The notes under the pieces were generated by a model, which saw only the letters and a list, made by a program, of their open reading frames with translations, did no database searches and was not told the DNA's origin. From assembly GCA_963932465.1 (NCBI GenBank), contig OZ010798.1, positions 20,222,918-20,286,917 of the forward strand: a DNA stretch of 64,000 bases, in the 5' to 3' direction. Both the position numbers and the translations under genes were made by a program. This DNA comes from Maratus speciosus. Its lineage: Eukaryota; Arthropoda; Arachnida; Araneae; Salticidae. Of the stretch, positions 34,398 through 44,913 are shown piece by piece (within the stretch, counting starts at the first letter, position 1; each line of letters begins with the position of its first letter).

Positions 34398-35098
34398 CAC
34401 TGGTGTCCAAAATTAAGGACCAGTCACAAAATGCTAATTTTAAAGTAAGCTAATACTCAAAAAGAAATTATATAATTCAAATAATTACTATACTTACAGC
34501 ACAGCTAGTCCATATAGCATCGCATTCATGTCACACATGGTCACAAGTGTCACAGTCACTACGGTGAAACAAAAAATAGGAAGTTCCACACGTCTCATTA
34601 TGAGCCTCAAATGATCGCTATATGTGACTCCACTGAGACGTCAGTGTGACTGCTGCTTTGTGACGAATCACCAGGTGACTTTACGATGTAGTTACATTGG
34701 GACTCTCATGTGACTGTCATTTTTAGACTCAATTTCAACGATGACTTTGAAATTGAGTCTGCAAATGACAGTCACATGATAGTCACAATGTAACTACATT
34801 GTAAAGTCACTTGCTCACTCGTCGCAAAGCGGCAGTCTCAGTGAAGTCTCAGTGGAGTCACATATAGCGATCATTTGAGACTCATAATGAGATGCGTGGA
34901 ATTTCCTTTTTTTTTTTTTTTTTTTGCTTCACCGTACTGACTGTGACACTTGTGACCATGCGTGACAAGAATGAGATGTTATATGGTCTAGCTATGCTGT
35001 AAAGATAGTAATTATTCGAATTATATTATTTCCTTTTGAGTATTCGCGCACTTGAAAATTAGCATTTTGTGATTGGTCCTTAATTTTGGACATCAGTC
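34398..35098. mobile_element. 701-bp near-perfect palindromic TA element
   Basis: It starts CACTGGTGTCCAAAATTAAG and ends with the complement of GACTGATGTCCAAAATTAAG, flanked by TA at 34396-34397 and 35099-35100. The arms match nearly end to end, meeting at about 34745 (GACTCAATTTC...GAAATTGAGTC). GTCACA/TGTGAC motifs recur many times in each arm. Copy 2 of the locus reads ATAAATAAATAAGG without the element. It is non-coding; mariner-type termini are plausible. Confidence 0.85.
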
Positions 35099-35141
35099 TA
35101 TATAAGGTAGAAGCCGATATGCAAAAAGCTTTAAGCATTTA

Positions 35142-35355
35142 CACTGAAAAAAAAAACGACATTTTTACAGTACAAAGTACTGTTCATCTCGCGCTTAAAC
35201 TCGATCACAGTCGAATGTGCTGTAGCTTTCTTTGGTTTCTTGACTATATAAACATGAAAAATACAGTAGTTGCGTAAAATTAACAGCACAATGGGCTGGC
35301 AATTCGGACGCCAGCAGTTTCTGCTGGCAAACCTACAATGGGTTTTTTTACAGTG
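35142..35355. mobile_element. MITE, family K, copy K3
   Basis: CACTGAAAAAAAAAACGACA at the left and the complement of CACTGTAAAAAAACCCATTG at the right, flanked by TA (35140-35141 and 35356-35357). An inner CGGACGCCAGCAGTTTCTGC matches the ACGCCAGTACT core of K1. Copy 2 of the duplicated locus lacks it. Confidence 0.7.
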
Positions 35356-35455
35356 TATTTAACAGGATAAAAATAATTAAAAAAAGAAACATAACACTAT
35401 ACTTGCAGAAGAAAAAAAAACTGTTGTCAAACTGCAAAACATTAAAATTTCACAG

Positions 35456-35875
35456 TTAAGGGTGTATTCGATAAAATATTTTTCCGCCCTCAACAGCTCG
35501 AAATTTTTTGAGACATTTTCAGACTCATTTTTAAAAGTAAAAACATGAAACTTGCTTAAGTGATTTTTGAAGAGATGTATAAGAGGCCGTGTGATTTCAT
35601 TTTTCGCTCAATTAGAATTGGATTTATAAACTTTCTAAGCATGATCAATTTTTTTTTTCATTCCCAGATCTCCCGCTTCCGAAAATTCGGTTCAAAACGC
35701 CCAATTTGACAGGGTTTTTTTTACAAAATTTTCTGCATTTATCGAAAAATCGAGAAGCACGGCACATTATGTAATTTCTAAATAAGAGAATTTCCCAGTT
35801 TGATGCGTTTGAGACCAAAAATGAATTAAAAAATGAATCAGAAAATAAATAGTTTGGATTGGAATACACCCTTAA
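35456..35875 (+). mobile_element. Family B element B2
   Basis: TTAAGGGTGTATTCGATAAA to GGAATACACCCTTAA, with TTAA at both ends. It occupies the TTAA that joins the two copies of the duplicated locus. Confidence 0.88.
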
Positions 35876-36296
35876 ATGAAAATAAATAAATAAGGTATAG
35901 AAGCCGATACGCAAAAAGCTTTCAACATTTGTTTTATAGCATAATAATAATAATAATAAAGAAACATAACCGTATACTTGCAGAAGAAAAAAAAATGTTG
36001 CCAAACTGCAAAACATAAAAATTTCACAGTTAAAGGTACTTAGTACAAAATATAAAATATACAAACAAAAATCATGAAGTAAGTGTGATTACTTCAACAA
36101 TGATTGATTACACGAAGTTCAGGCCCGTCGGCCTAATCGTACCTGACATAATTCACTCTGATTTGTTGTACATGCCTGCGAACTGCAACGATAGTTTTAT
36201 TCCTCCGAGCTATAACTACTAGCTTGAGCAAAAAGTTCTGGGAAATTTGTGAAAGTTGCGTTGTTATGCGCAAATTAACAACAAAAACAACAAGGA

Positions 36297-36431
36297 CTAC
36301 TCTTCAAAGTAGAGACCATCATAGTCCACTAATTTCTACCATCGTTCTTCCAGATTCCGGATTTGTTGGACGTACCATGGCGGCTCCCTGAAATCGAAAA
36401 ACTCTTGACATGCTTCTTCAACTTCATTCGT
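36297..36431 (-). pseudogene. Mariner transposase C-terminal fragment
   Basis: Reading the minus strand from 36431 gives NEVEEACQEFFDFREPPWY, VQQIRNLEERW, a stop, then KLVDYDGLYFEE and a stop at 36297-36299. The FF...WY...I..L..RW..LVD.DG.YF pattern is the conserved C-terminus of mariner transposases. There is one internal stop and the upstream frame is broken; the catalytic DD34D region is absent. Confidence 0.8.
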
Positions 36432-36538
36432 TCAGAATCGTTAGACCTTTTCTCCAATAATGCCGGATCAACACACGCAAATCATACTGTTCAATAGGAA
36501 TTTTGGAGCCAAAATTCCTGAACTCCTATAGATATACC

Positions 36539-36779
36539 GGCCCCACCAGTGGCTGAGAGGTTCTGCTCTCGAAGCTGGTAGACGGGAGGTGCTGGGTTCG
36601 AGCCCAATCGCACCCGTCGGCCTAATCGTTCGGAGTTTTCGTGGTTTTCTTCGAACCGTAGATTTCCATGCGTTAATACGGATTAGGTTCCCTTAGAAAG
36701 ACCTCCACGGAAGGCACTCCCCCTAGGGCCCATATCCCTCGTGTAGATAATTGGCCGTCAACAATCAACCCAACCCAAC
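36539..36779 (+). mobile_element. tRNA-headed SINE with perfect 14-bp TSD
   Basis: CCTATAGATATACC flanks the element at 36525-36538 and 36780-36793. The head carries an A-box-like TGGCTGAGAGG and a B-box GGTTCGAGCCC, so internal Pol III promotion is likely. The body includes CGTGGTTTTCTTCGAACCGT and AGACCTCCACGGAAGGCA, a type of body seen in arthropod SINEs. The 3' end is not poly-A but short AACCC repeats. Mobilisation would need a LINE partner, not present here. The perfect TSD suggests a young insertion. Confidence 0.88.
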
Positions 36780-37043
36780 CCTATAGATATACCATTGGTA
36801 CTCCTATATACGATATAAATTCTCGTAACTATTAGATTAAAAATTTCCCAGAAGTTTTTGCTCAACCCAATATATCATTTACACGATGAAAGTTGTCTGA
36901 ATGCCTATAAATACTACATTTATAGCTCTGAATAAAACTAGCACAGCAGTTCGCAGCCATGTTTTCACTCTTATTTGTTTAACATGGGCGGCGAACTGTA
37001 GCGTTAGTTTTATTCATCCGAGCTATAACTATATCATTTACAT

Positions 37044-39397
37044 TAGTGGTGCGCAACCTTTTTAAGAGAAGGGCCACTTACAAAATTGATTGGGTTGTCG
37101 AGTGTCACATCAGTAACACAGAGAAAATTCTATATCGGGGAGGTAAGGGGGGGGGGGGGTAATAAGTCTTTAATCTTGATGAATAATTATTTTTTGTCTA
37201 TAATAAAAATAAACAAACGGAAATAAATAATTGTATGAAGAAATGCAGGGCTTCTTCGCATCTGTATGAATAACCATCCAGCACTTTATGAAGACTGACG
37301 GTTTCTTCTTGACAAATAGTAACTTGAAGAAAAAAAATTACACAAAATTTCTAAATAATTGAACGTTATTAAAAATTATATAAAAAAATTATTGAAGAAT
37401 ACCTTAATTTAAAGTAAAAGGAAACTTATATTTGAAATAACAAGTCATGATGGACTAATTATGCTATTTTTTCTGCGGGCTATTGACAAAACTCGTTTTT
37501 TTCTTTCGTCAATCAAGTGCGACTGATTGACGAAATTCGCGATTTTTTATCAACGACCGATTGACAGATTTCGCGGTAATTTTCCATTGCCGACTGGCAA
37601 AATTTGTAAGCTTTTCAAACAACCAATCTGCGATACCTGCGATAAATTGACGCAATTCGAGATTTTTTTCAGCGATAAATTTTCAAATTTTGCGATTTTT
37701 TCCCCACAACGGATCAACGAAAACTGCTATTTTTCCGCTCCCGAACAAATTATTTTGCGACTTTTTTGTTCTGCGACTGATCTTCGAAACTTAGAAGTTT
37801 TTTCCATGAACGATTGACAAAATTCGCTTTTTTTCCATGAGTGATTGGCGAATTTTGCGATATTTTACGTGACAGATTGACAATATTTGCAATTTTTTTC
37901 CAATGACCAATCGACGAGTGATTTTTTCCGATATACATTGATGTAATTTGCGATTTTTTTCGCGCAATAAATTGGCGAAAATCGCGATTTCTTTTTCGCG
38001 CACAATCGATGAAATTTGCGTTTTTTCCTACGACCAATGGATTTCTATTTAATGATATTTTTTGGGACCGACACACAAATTTTGTACTTTTTTCCATGAG
38101 CTATTCACGAAATTCGCGAATTTTTGAGAAAATTCACGATTTTTTTTTCACGAGCAATTGACAAATTTCGCAATAATTTTGCGACCAATTGACAAAATTT
38201 ATAATTTTTTTCTATCAATTTTCAAAATTCGTGATTTTTTCCGTGACAGATTGACAAAATCACGATATTCCCCCAGTCGATCAACGAAATTTGCGATTTT
38301 TGTACCTCATCGACAAAATTCGCGATTTTACTGTGTCCGATTAATAAAATTCGTGATTGTTAACTGACTCTGATGAAAAATTGTAGTTTTAACGCGGCGA
38401 ATTGACGAAATTTGCGATTTTTTCCAGCAATAAGCTGGCGAAATTCGCGATTTTTTCGTAGCCGATCAAGAAAGTTTGCAATTTTTCCGCAGCTCCTCGA
38501 CAAAATTCACGATTTTTCTGCGTCCGATTCGCGATTCTTAACTGACTCTGAAGAAATTTGTAATTTTTACGCGACAAATTGATGAAATTCGAGATTTTTT
38601 CTCGCAATAAACTGAAGAAACTCACGAATTTTCCGCAGCCGGTCAATAAAATTTGATATTTTTCCGTAGCTCATCGACAAAATTCGCAATTTTTCTGTGC
38701 CCGATTAAAGAAATTTGAGACTTTTCCGTGCCGAGTCGACAAAATTCGCGATTTTTCCTCTCGCGATCAACAAAATTGGAAAATTTTCCCGCACCCGATA
38801 AACGAAATTTGCGATTCTTAACTGACTCTGACGAATTTTGTAATTTTTCCCGCGGCAAATTGACAAAATTCCGATTTTATCTCACGATCAACTAACAAAA
38901 CTCACATTTTTTCAGCAACCGATCACGGATTACATAATCGACAAAATTCGCAACTTTTAACGCGTTCGATCAACAAAATTCACGATTTTTAACTGACTGT
39001 GACGAAATTTGCAATTTTTTTAGCTACAAATTGTCGAAATTCGCGATTTTTTCTCGCGATAAACTGACAAAACTCGAGATTTTCCCCCAATTGATTAACG
39101 AAATTTAAGATTTTTCTGAGACTCATCGATAAATTTCGTGATTTTTCCGAACTTGCTCAATGAAATTTGCGATTCTTAATTTTCTCTGATGAAATTTATA
39201 ATTTCTTCCGGGGCAAATTGACGAAATTCGCGATTTTTTCCTGTGACATAAGGACAAAAAATTGCAATTTTCCAGTTATAAATTGACGAAATTGTGTCAA
39301 AAAAAAAGAAGAAATTATATAAATTGTGATCGCGGGCCACAAGTTAACCCATGGCAAGCCACTTTTTGGCCCGCGGGCCACAGGTTGTGCATCCCTA
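37044..39397. mobile_element. Non-autonomous hAT-type element filled by a minisatellite
   Basis: The ends TAGTGGTGCGCAACCT and TAGGGATGCACAACCTGTGG (right, complemented) are flanked by identical ATTTACAT (37036-37043 and 39398-39405). Sub-terminal GGGCCACTT and GGCCCGCGGGCCA motifs are those of hAT elements with GCGCAACC termini. Sister R repeats carry the single unduplicated ATTTACAT. The 2354-bp interior is mostly minisatellite and no transposase is visible. Confidence 0.9.
37490..39290. repeat. ~35-40-bp minisatellite, ~45 diverged units
   Basis: The unit is like GATTGACAAAATTCGCGATT followed by TTTTCCGCG and a variable joint. Parts also show a longer period: CGATTCTTAACTGACTCTGA (or close) recurs near 38355, 38530, 38812, 38985 and 39170. 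ORFs on both strands across it are rich in N, R, K, F and I only because they read the unit. The whole array lies inside the hAT element. Confidence 0.85.
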
Positions 39398-39735
39398 ATT
39401 TACATGATGAAAGTAGTGTGAATGTCTATAAATGCTACAGCTATAGCTCTGGATAAAACTAGCACAGCAGTTCGCAGCGATGTTTTCACTCTTATTTGTT
39501 TAACATGGGCGGCGAACTGTAGCGTTAGTTTTATTCATCCGAGCTATAACTATATCATTTACATGATGAAAGTAAGTGTGAATGCATGTAAATGCTACAG
39601 TTATAGTTCGGATGAATAAAACTAGCCACTGCAGTTCGCAACCATGTTTTGACTCTTATTTGTTTATCATGGGCGGCGAACTGTAGCAATAGTTTTATTC
39701 ATCCGAGCTATAACTATATCATTTATATGAACTGA

Positions 39736-40560
39736 ATCTTTAGTGTGAACTGAATCTTTAGAAACAACTCAAAATTATCATATAGAAGATGTTTAAAATT
39801 AGAACTGCAAAATGTTTTAATTTTTTTATTCTCAGTGGAATTGCCAATAGCTCTTTCCATGATTCAAATAGAATTTCTTTTATTGTTTTGTTTCTTCTTT
39901 CATTCAAATCCGATCCACGTGCACCGCATCTAAAGCTTCTCTTTGAAATTCAGACCTCAATAAAACTAACACAAAAGGAAATTAAGTGAAGGGGAGCGAA
40001 ATTGGAGGAACGCATGCCACACAGAGTAATGTTACGGAGCGAAATTTTTGCTCCACCCAGACCAATTCATTAGCTCGCATGAAACACAGCGGGGAGGGAG
40101 TTTTCATCCATTATCTTAATGCGAGAGCAGAATTCTCTCGCGACCCCCCCCCCCCCACCCTCTCCATCTATTCTCTATATTATATTCTCTCTTTTGTTCA
40201 TCTATTGCACGATTCCAGATACGCCCATTGGTGGAGGAATGACAACCCTCTGATTCGCGCAAGCCGAATTAAAAATGCAAGGATATAGCACCAGGAGATC
40301 TTCCTTGAGGGGTGGTGGTGGTGGTGATGGGGGAGAGCATTATGTGGGTGTAATCATGAATGTTGGAAAGGAAGGGGGGGGGGGGGGGGTCTTGTACGAG
40401 ATAGTTATTTCGGATTGTCTAAGTAGAGCTTAAAAACAGAGAATGCATTTTAATGTTTAAATTCACTGCTTTAGTTCAATCAAGTTATGGGAATGTTTAA
40501 AGTTTATTGACTTTATAATACTTAAAATTAAACACTATTCTATCCAACTCTAAAAGCAAT
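39736..40560. other. Unassigned DNA with homopolymer runs
   Basis: C run at 40145-40156 and G run at about 40374-40389. A short ORF at 39986-40288 reads partly through the C run and has no recognisable domain. Confidence 0.4.
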
Positions 40561-40975
40561 CTTTTTTTTTTTTTCTTAGTTTTTATAACTTAGGAGTTTT
40601 CCGTTTTGTTGACTGACATTTAGAACGAAAGAGGTATTACAATGCGTTTGTAACTTATTTTTCCATGCATAATACTTCAACATATATTCTATATTAAAAA
40701 AATTTCTTTTTCTTTTGAGAGCCAACAAAAGTTTTCATAACTCAGGAATTTTCCTTTTATTAACCGACGTTCAAAACGGAGGAGGTTTTATAATTCGTTC
40801 GTATCTTTTTTTTTTCTTTCTAGGTATGTTCATGCATAACTTTTGAACGTCCATCAATTATTTTTTTTTTTTCTGTTGAGATCCGCTAGAAGTTTTCGTA
40901 ATCCAGGAATTTTCCTTTTTTATTAACCAACATTCAAAATGAAGGAGGTTATACAATTCGTTTTTAGCTTGTGTT
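40561..40975 (+). repeat. Tandem repeat, about 3 units of ~155 bp
   Basis: AATTTTCCTTTTATTAACCG and its variants occur near 40596, 40750 and 40908, each followed by a TTCAAAACGGAGGAGGTT-type block, then TTTATAATTCGTTCGTA or similar. Poly-T runs separate the units. Confidence 0.75.
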
Positions 40976-41957
40976 TGTCTCCGGTCTTTTTGACTCCACT
41001 AATTCACAGTTTAATTCAGCAATAATCACGTATAACCAATCAAGTGATAAATGAAACTTTGGAATAAAAAATTAACTTTGTATTTGTTGAAAGATATTTC
41101 GATTTATAATCCCCTAATTAAGATGTGAAATTTTTCTCTCCCATCTGCTATAGAAAATAACGCATCATTAAAAGAGCATTCACCAGGAGTGATAAAGAAC
41201 CAAAAAGTTCTGCATTTCTTTTTTCGTGTCATGTGAAATACGTTGAACGACTGTAATATTTCAACCACCAAATGCTCACGCGTTTTTCTGGGTTGCATAT
41301 AAACATTACAATTAACTTAAAGACTTATTTAGTGAACATTCTGCGTATGACTCTAATATAGTATAAAAAACCAATTATGTTTAATTGGACGATTTCAACA
41401 AAGTGCAAAAATATACTTATTAAAAATTAATCATGTAAGCTGTGTAATGTGTTTTGTAACTCACTTTTTCCACGGCTTTCAATCTGAGAGGGTCGAAAAT
41501 TGAAGCTGCTCTTTTTTTAGTATGTTTATTAAACTTCCTCTTTCTTTTTCCTTTCCATGCATAATACGAAAGTAGATGACCTTAAAACATAGTATCACAC
41601 GCACATTATAGACAAATAAATGATTATGCAAAAAGGAAACTTTCAATAGATTAAACCGTTAAAAGAAATGATAAAGCTTCTCTACAAAGTTTTTAATTCC
41701 CTTAACTACCCGGAGTACGTTATGGATATCTATAAAACGTAAAGAGAATATTTACTCTGCTTCTTGCTTACCTGAATGCATTGAGACAGAATAATATTTA
41801 AGTTCATAGGCATAAAAATTAATTGAGGAGTGTGTGAATTCGCGCCAAGTTTTGTTAGTTAAATTTTTTCTAACAGTATTGCTATCTATCGCGTATTCTA
41901 TGAAATAATTGTGTTATTAGTGGTGTTACAGAATAGCAATAATCAATAAAATCGTTT
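40976..41957. other. Unassigned AT-rich DNA
   Basis: No gene or element boundary recognised. Confidence 0.45.
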
Positions 41958-42240
41958 TTAACCCCTTGAAGGGCAAACAGTTACGTTTGTGTAATGTTGA
42001 ATTTCCACCGGAAATTTAGAAAAAAAAAATTCAAAATATGGAAACGCAATTTTCCGACTTTTTTTCCACCAAAGTTCGAAAAGTAAAATTTCTTAAAATT
42101 TTTCCTGTGCAAGTCTTCATTAATTGTAGGTTGGATAAAATATATCCCACCTCCCCTCAAAGGGTTAAAGCTGATTGTTCAAATAACATTGGCTTTTTGG
42201 GCATGTTGCAGATATGCAACGTGGAGATACAAAGGGTTAA
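41958..42240. mobile_element. Possible small TTAA MITE
   Basis: TTAACCCCTTGAAGGGCAAA at the left; two possible right ends, CCCCTCAAAGGGTTAA at about 42165 and GAGATACAAAGGGTTAA at about 42240. The latter end shares ATGTTGCAGATATGCAAC with a site near 26520. TTAACCC termini resemble piggyBac-like elements, but the boundary is unclear. Confidence 0.45.
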
Positions 42241-42466
42241 AAAACTTATTATTAATAAATGCTTGGATTGAATTTCAGTCACTGGATTTCATATTTCATT
42301 ACAAAATGTTATTTTTCCCAAAAATGTAATAAATTTCACAAAAATAAATTTTATTTTTCACAAAATCGGATTCAATGTAAAAAATCTGCTAATTATCTGT
42401 CTTTATATTTATCCCAGAAAGCGTCAGCTGAATCCACAATTAATCAAAATCTTATAGAATTTGTTT
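42241..42466. other. Unassigned AT-rich DNA
   Basis: Nothing recognised. Confidence 0.4.
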
Positions 42467-43698
42467 TTAAGGTGGGTCTCAAGTTCCCTGCTCAACAACG
42501 CGAAACTTTCTGACACATTTCTGGCTCATTTTTAAATGTGTCATGTGTGGCTATCGACACGATTTGAAATCGAAATGTGTTTTTCATTTTTTGATAAATA
42601 AATTAATGATTGATTTATAATCGATTTTGGTCACGTGACGACCTGTTTATCTCCTTTCTCTCGCTGCCAGGAAATTAATTCTGTTCAAAACGCCCACATT
42701 CACAGTATTTTCGAAAGTATATTTTGCGTTTACCAGAAAATGGAAAACGTCTTTCCGTGTTAATGTAAAGTGCCCATATTTCGTCCCCTTTTTTAATTTC
42801 GTCCACCTTAAATTCTCCGCTTCTGCGAAAGGGGCGCAATTTATGACGGAAGGTAAAAGGGGTCAGTATCGAAAGTCTCGTTCGCCAAGACGCATAAATA
42901 AATTAAAGGCGCCGAATTTCCTATTTTTAGAAGACCTGAATTATTATTACGTCGTTTGTAGAACGTTATTTATTGTACTGTAAGTATTTATTTCTTATTC
43001 ATTGCATGTATTTTATATAGGTAAGATGCTGACAGTAGCATACAGTGAGTTTTAGGACGCTCAGTTCATCTTATGGGAACTGAAGCTCCGCCCTATTGGG
43101 AAGTAGGGTGGTCCCAATTTCGTCCCCCTTGTAGTTCTTATTTTCATCCCGGTGACGAAATTAAGAATGCTTCATCATAACATTTTTTTCAATTTTTTCC
43201 TTATGTTTGGATATGGCTAATGTTTCGGTATGTTATTCTTCCACTGATAATTGGTACATTTCTTTGTGCCTTACTTTAATGTAAATTAAATTACTTACTC
43301 ATTTAGTGCTCAAACTTTGAGTTAGTTTAAGTTAAGCCTCGACGTATTGGATTTTTTGGGGGGACGAAATTGGGACCATTTTTTTTCCTTTTGCCGTATA
43401 TAGACACTTTTGAAAAAACAATTTTTCGATTTTTTTTTTTTTTTTTTGTACGATATTTTCCTATGTGTCTATGTGCGTGGGTAGTTAGTCTATGTAAAAT
43501 ACAAATTTGGTAGGTTTTCACTGAAAATTACAACATTTATGGCCTAAAAGTGACTGGGGGGGGGGGGGGACGAAATATGGGCACATTACCCTATAGTTTC
43601 TGAATAAGAACACCTGCACATTTCATGCGTATATCCGAACAAAAATGAATTAAAAAATAGTCTGAAAACAGCTCCTTTGGATTTGATAACAGTCTTTA
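42467..43698 (+). mobile_element. Family A element A5 with nested TA MITE
   Basis: The left end is TTAAGGTGGGTCTCAAGTTC. The right end GGATTTGATAACAGTCTTTA has lost the exact TTAA. The element is interrupted at 42763-43591; joining the flanks restores the family-A phrase ending TATAGTTTCTGAATAAG. Confidence 0.8.
42763..43591. mobile_element. TA-flanked MITE nested in A5
   Basis: TIRs share GTGCCCATATTTCGTCCCC (left ATGTAAAGTGCCC..., right complement GGGTAATGTGCCC...), with TA at 42761-42762 and 43592-43593. The right TIR's C tract has expanded to a G run of ~13 at 43557-43569 on this strand. TTTCGTCCCC-type motifs recur inside (near 43130 and 43360). It is non-coding. Confidence 0.8.
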
Positions 43699-43958
43699 GA
43701 TTAATATACACTATAATACTGTAAACTACCGAAAGTAAGCTCCTCTTTAGCAGACAGTAAATTCTAATGGTTTTAAGGGAGGCTTATAATTGAACTTGTG
43801 TGAAAAAGATAGGAAAATTGGGAAGGTGGGGGTGGGATTTAGAATTTATGAAATTTCACCGGATTTATACAATTTGCAAAATAAAAGCAGATCACATTAC
43901 CATTTTTTGGTTTTAAAATTACCTTCCATAGGTACTAAGCAGTTTCCAATAACAAAAA
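43699..43958. other. Unassigned DNA
   Basis: No gene or boundary recognised before the Penelope-like insertion. Confidence 0.4.
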
Positions 43959-44048
43959 TAATAAATGAATGATTATGAAGAAGGAGCTTGGTGCAATATA
44001 ATAGAAGAGTAAAAAATAGAACGTTAAAAGCACCAAAAATTTAAAATT

Positions 44049-44095
44049 TTAAGCATACCGGTTTCGATAGCATATAGCATGCCTTCCTCAGTGCT
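44049..44095 (-). ncRNA. Hammerhead-like motif in the left arm
   Basis: On the minus strand: TTAGCACTGAGGA, AGGCATG-CTATA-TGCTAT, CGAAACCGGTATG. The order CTGANGA, stem-loop, GAAAC matches the hammerhead ribozyme core found near Penelope-like element ends. Stem II includes GCAT/ATGC. Activity is not established; stem III would be very short, as in the minimal form. Confidence 0.45.
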
Positions 44096-44246
44096 AAGGA
44101 TGGCGGAAATTTGCTCACATATATAGGAGCGATGGGAATTCAAGTTAAAGGTTTATTGACCAATAGGAAAACAGAGGATTTTAGGTAACAGCCAATAGGA
44201 AAATAGATGGGAAATAGAACCGAAGTAGTGAGGGGGGGGGGGGAAA

Positions 44247-44572
44247 TTAAGAGACAGAAGTTTTTATGTAATATTTCCAACAATCTGATAATGGGGAAAT
44301 AGCGAATTCACAATTAACAATATTTTTTAAATTTTTATAAATATGAAATGCTTCAAGGAAGTTAAGTTTGTGTATAGAAGTAGATTTAGAGATTATTTTA
44401 ACCGAATTGAAGTCAAAGGTATGATTCATCTCCCAGCAATGTTTTGCAATAGAGGATTTATTAATTGCTTGTTTTTTAATATATTGTTGATGTTCTTTGA
44501 TACGAAATTTTAAGCAGCGTTGGTTTGTCCAATATAAGAGAGGCCACACTGACAATTAATACGCTAGATACC
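44247..44572 (-). pseudogene. Penelope-like C-terminal GIY-YIG domain (left arm), frameshifted
   Basis: Upstream in one frame the minus strand reads INCQCGLSYIGQT (about 44534-44572), the GIY-YIG core with the preceding Cys motif. A frameshift near 44535 leads to NQRCLKFRIKEHQQYIKKQA, NKSSIAKHCWEMNHTFDF and LEAFHIYKN, the conserved R..EH, HC...NH and E positions of Penelope-type endonucleases. The stop is at 44247. In intact elements this domain nicks target DNA. The N-terminal reverse transcriptase is missing, so this is a 5'-truncated copy. Confidence 0.85.
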
Positions 44573-44588
44573 TCATGAATTGGATACT

Positions 44589-44759
44589 TTTGACTTCAAT
44601 TCGGTTAAAATAATCTCTAAACCTACTTCTATACACGAACTTAACTTCCTTGAAGCATTTCATATTTATAAAAATTAAAAAAATATTGTTAATTGTGAAT
44701 TCGCTATTCCCCGATTATCAGATTGTTGGAAATATTACATAAAAACTTCTGTCTCTTAA
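44589..44759 (+). pseudogene. Penelope-like C-terminal fragment (right arm)
   Basis: Starting in mid-domain with FDFNSVKIISKPTSIHELNF, it repeats the last 57 codons of the left-arm reading. A stop replaces Leu in YKN-L-KN, and a few substitutions separate the arms (for example STSIHKL versus PTSIHEL). It then ends at the same SVS-stop. The arms are close but not identical, so they came from different source copies or have diverged since insertion. Confidence 0.85.
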
Positions 44760-44913
44760 TTTCCGCCCCCCCCCCCCTCACTGCTTCGGTTCTATTTCTC
44801 ATCTATTTTCCTATTGGCTGTTACCTGCAATGCTCTGTTTTCCTATTGGTCAATAAACCTTTAACTTGAATTCCCATCTCTCCCATATATGTGAGCAAAT
44901 TTCCGCCATCCTT

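Larger units (their letters stand above)
34370..36040 (+). repeat. Locally duplicated locus with three insertions
   Basis: Copy 1 (34370-34397 plus 35099-35459) and copy 2 (35872-36040) share TTAAATGAAAATAAATA, GAAGCCGATATGCAAAAAGC, ACTTGCAGAAGAAAAAAAAA and AAAATTTCACAGTTAA. Copy 1 holds the 34398-35098 palindrome and MITE 35142-35355, and B2 sits exactly at the junction of the copies. Copy 2 lacks all three and gives the empty sites. Confidence 0.85.
36222..36870 (-). mobile_element. Mariner relic with nested SINE
   Basis: TIRs GCTTGAGCAAAAAGTTCTGG and TTGGGTTGAGCAAAAACTTC (right, complemented), both continuing into GGGAAATTT, flanked by TA (36220-36221 and 36871-36872). The empty R unit reads GCTATAACTATATCATT. 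It encodes a mariner transposase C-terminal remnant on the minus strand. Without the SINE and one TSD it is ~395 bp, so most of the transposase is deleted. Confidence 0.85.
36066..39735 (+). repeat. Tandem ~160-170-bp repeat R split by a mariner and a hAT element
   Basis: Four units (36066-36221, 36871-37043, 39398-39555 and 39556-39735) carry GGGCGGCGAACTGTAGCG, TTAGTTTTATTCATCCGAGC and ATATCATTTACATGATGAAA. Each unit is partly self-complementary: TATAGCTCTGAATAAAACTA pairs with TAGTTTTATTCATCCGAGCTATA-type sequence. The undisturbed junction between the last two units gives the empty site for both insertions. Confidence 0.85.

Noticed and set aside
35645..36064. 139-codon minus-strand ORF
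   Set aside because: It spans the B2/copy-2 boundary and low-complexity sequence, and no other B copy keeps the frame.
36548..36612. Possible host tRNA gene
   Set aside because: A- and B-box-like motifs are present, but the acceptor ends do not pair and the unit sits in a SINE with 14-bp TSDs.
37527..39381. ORFs with repeated NREFCR or KFVIF-type peptides
   Set aside because: Readings of the minisatellite inside the hAT element.
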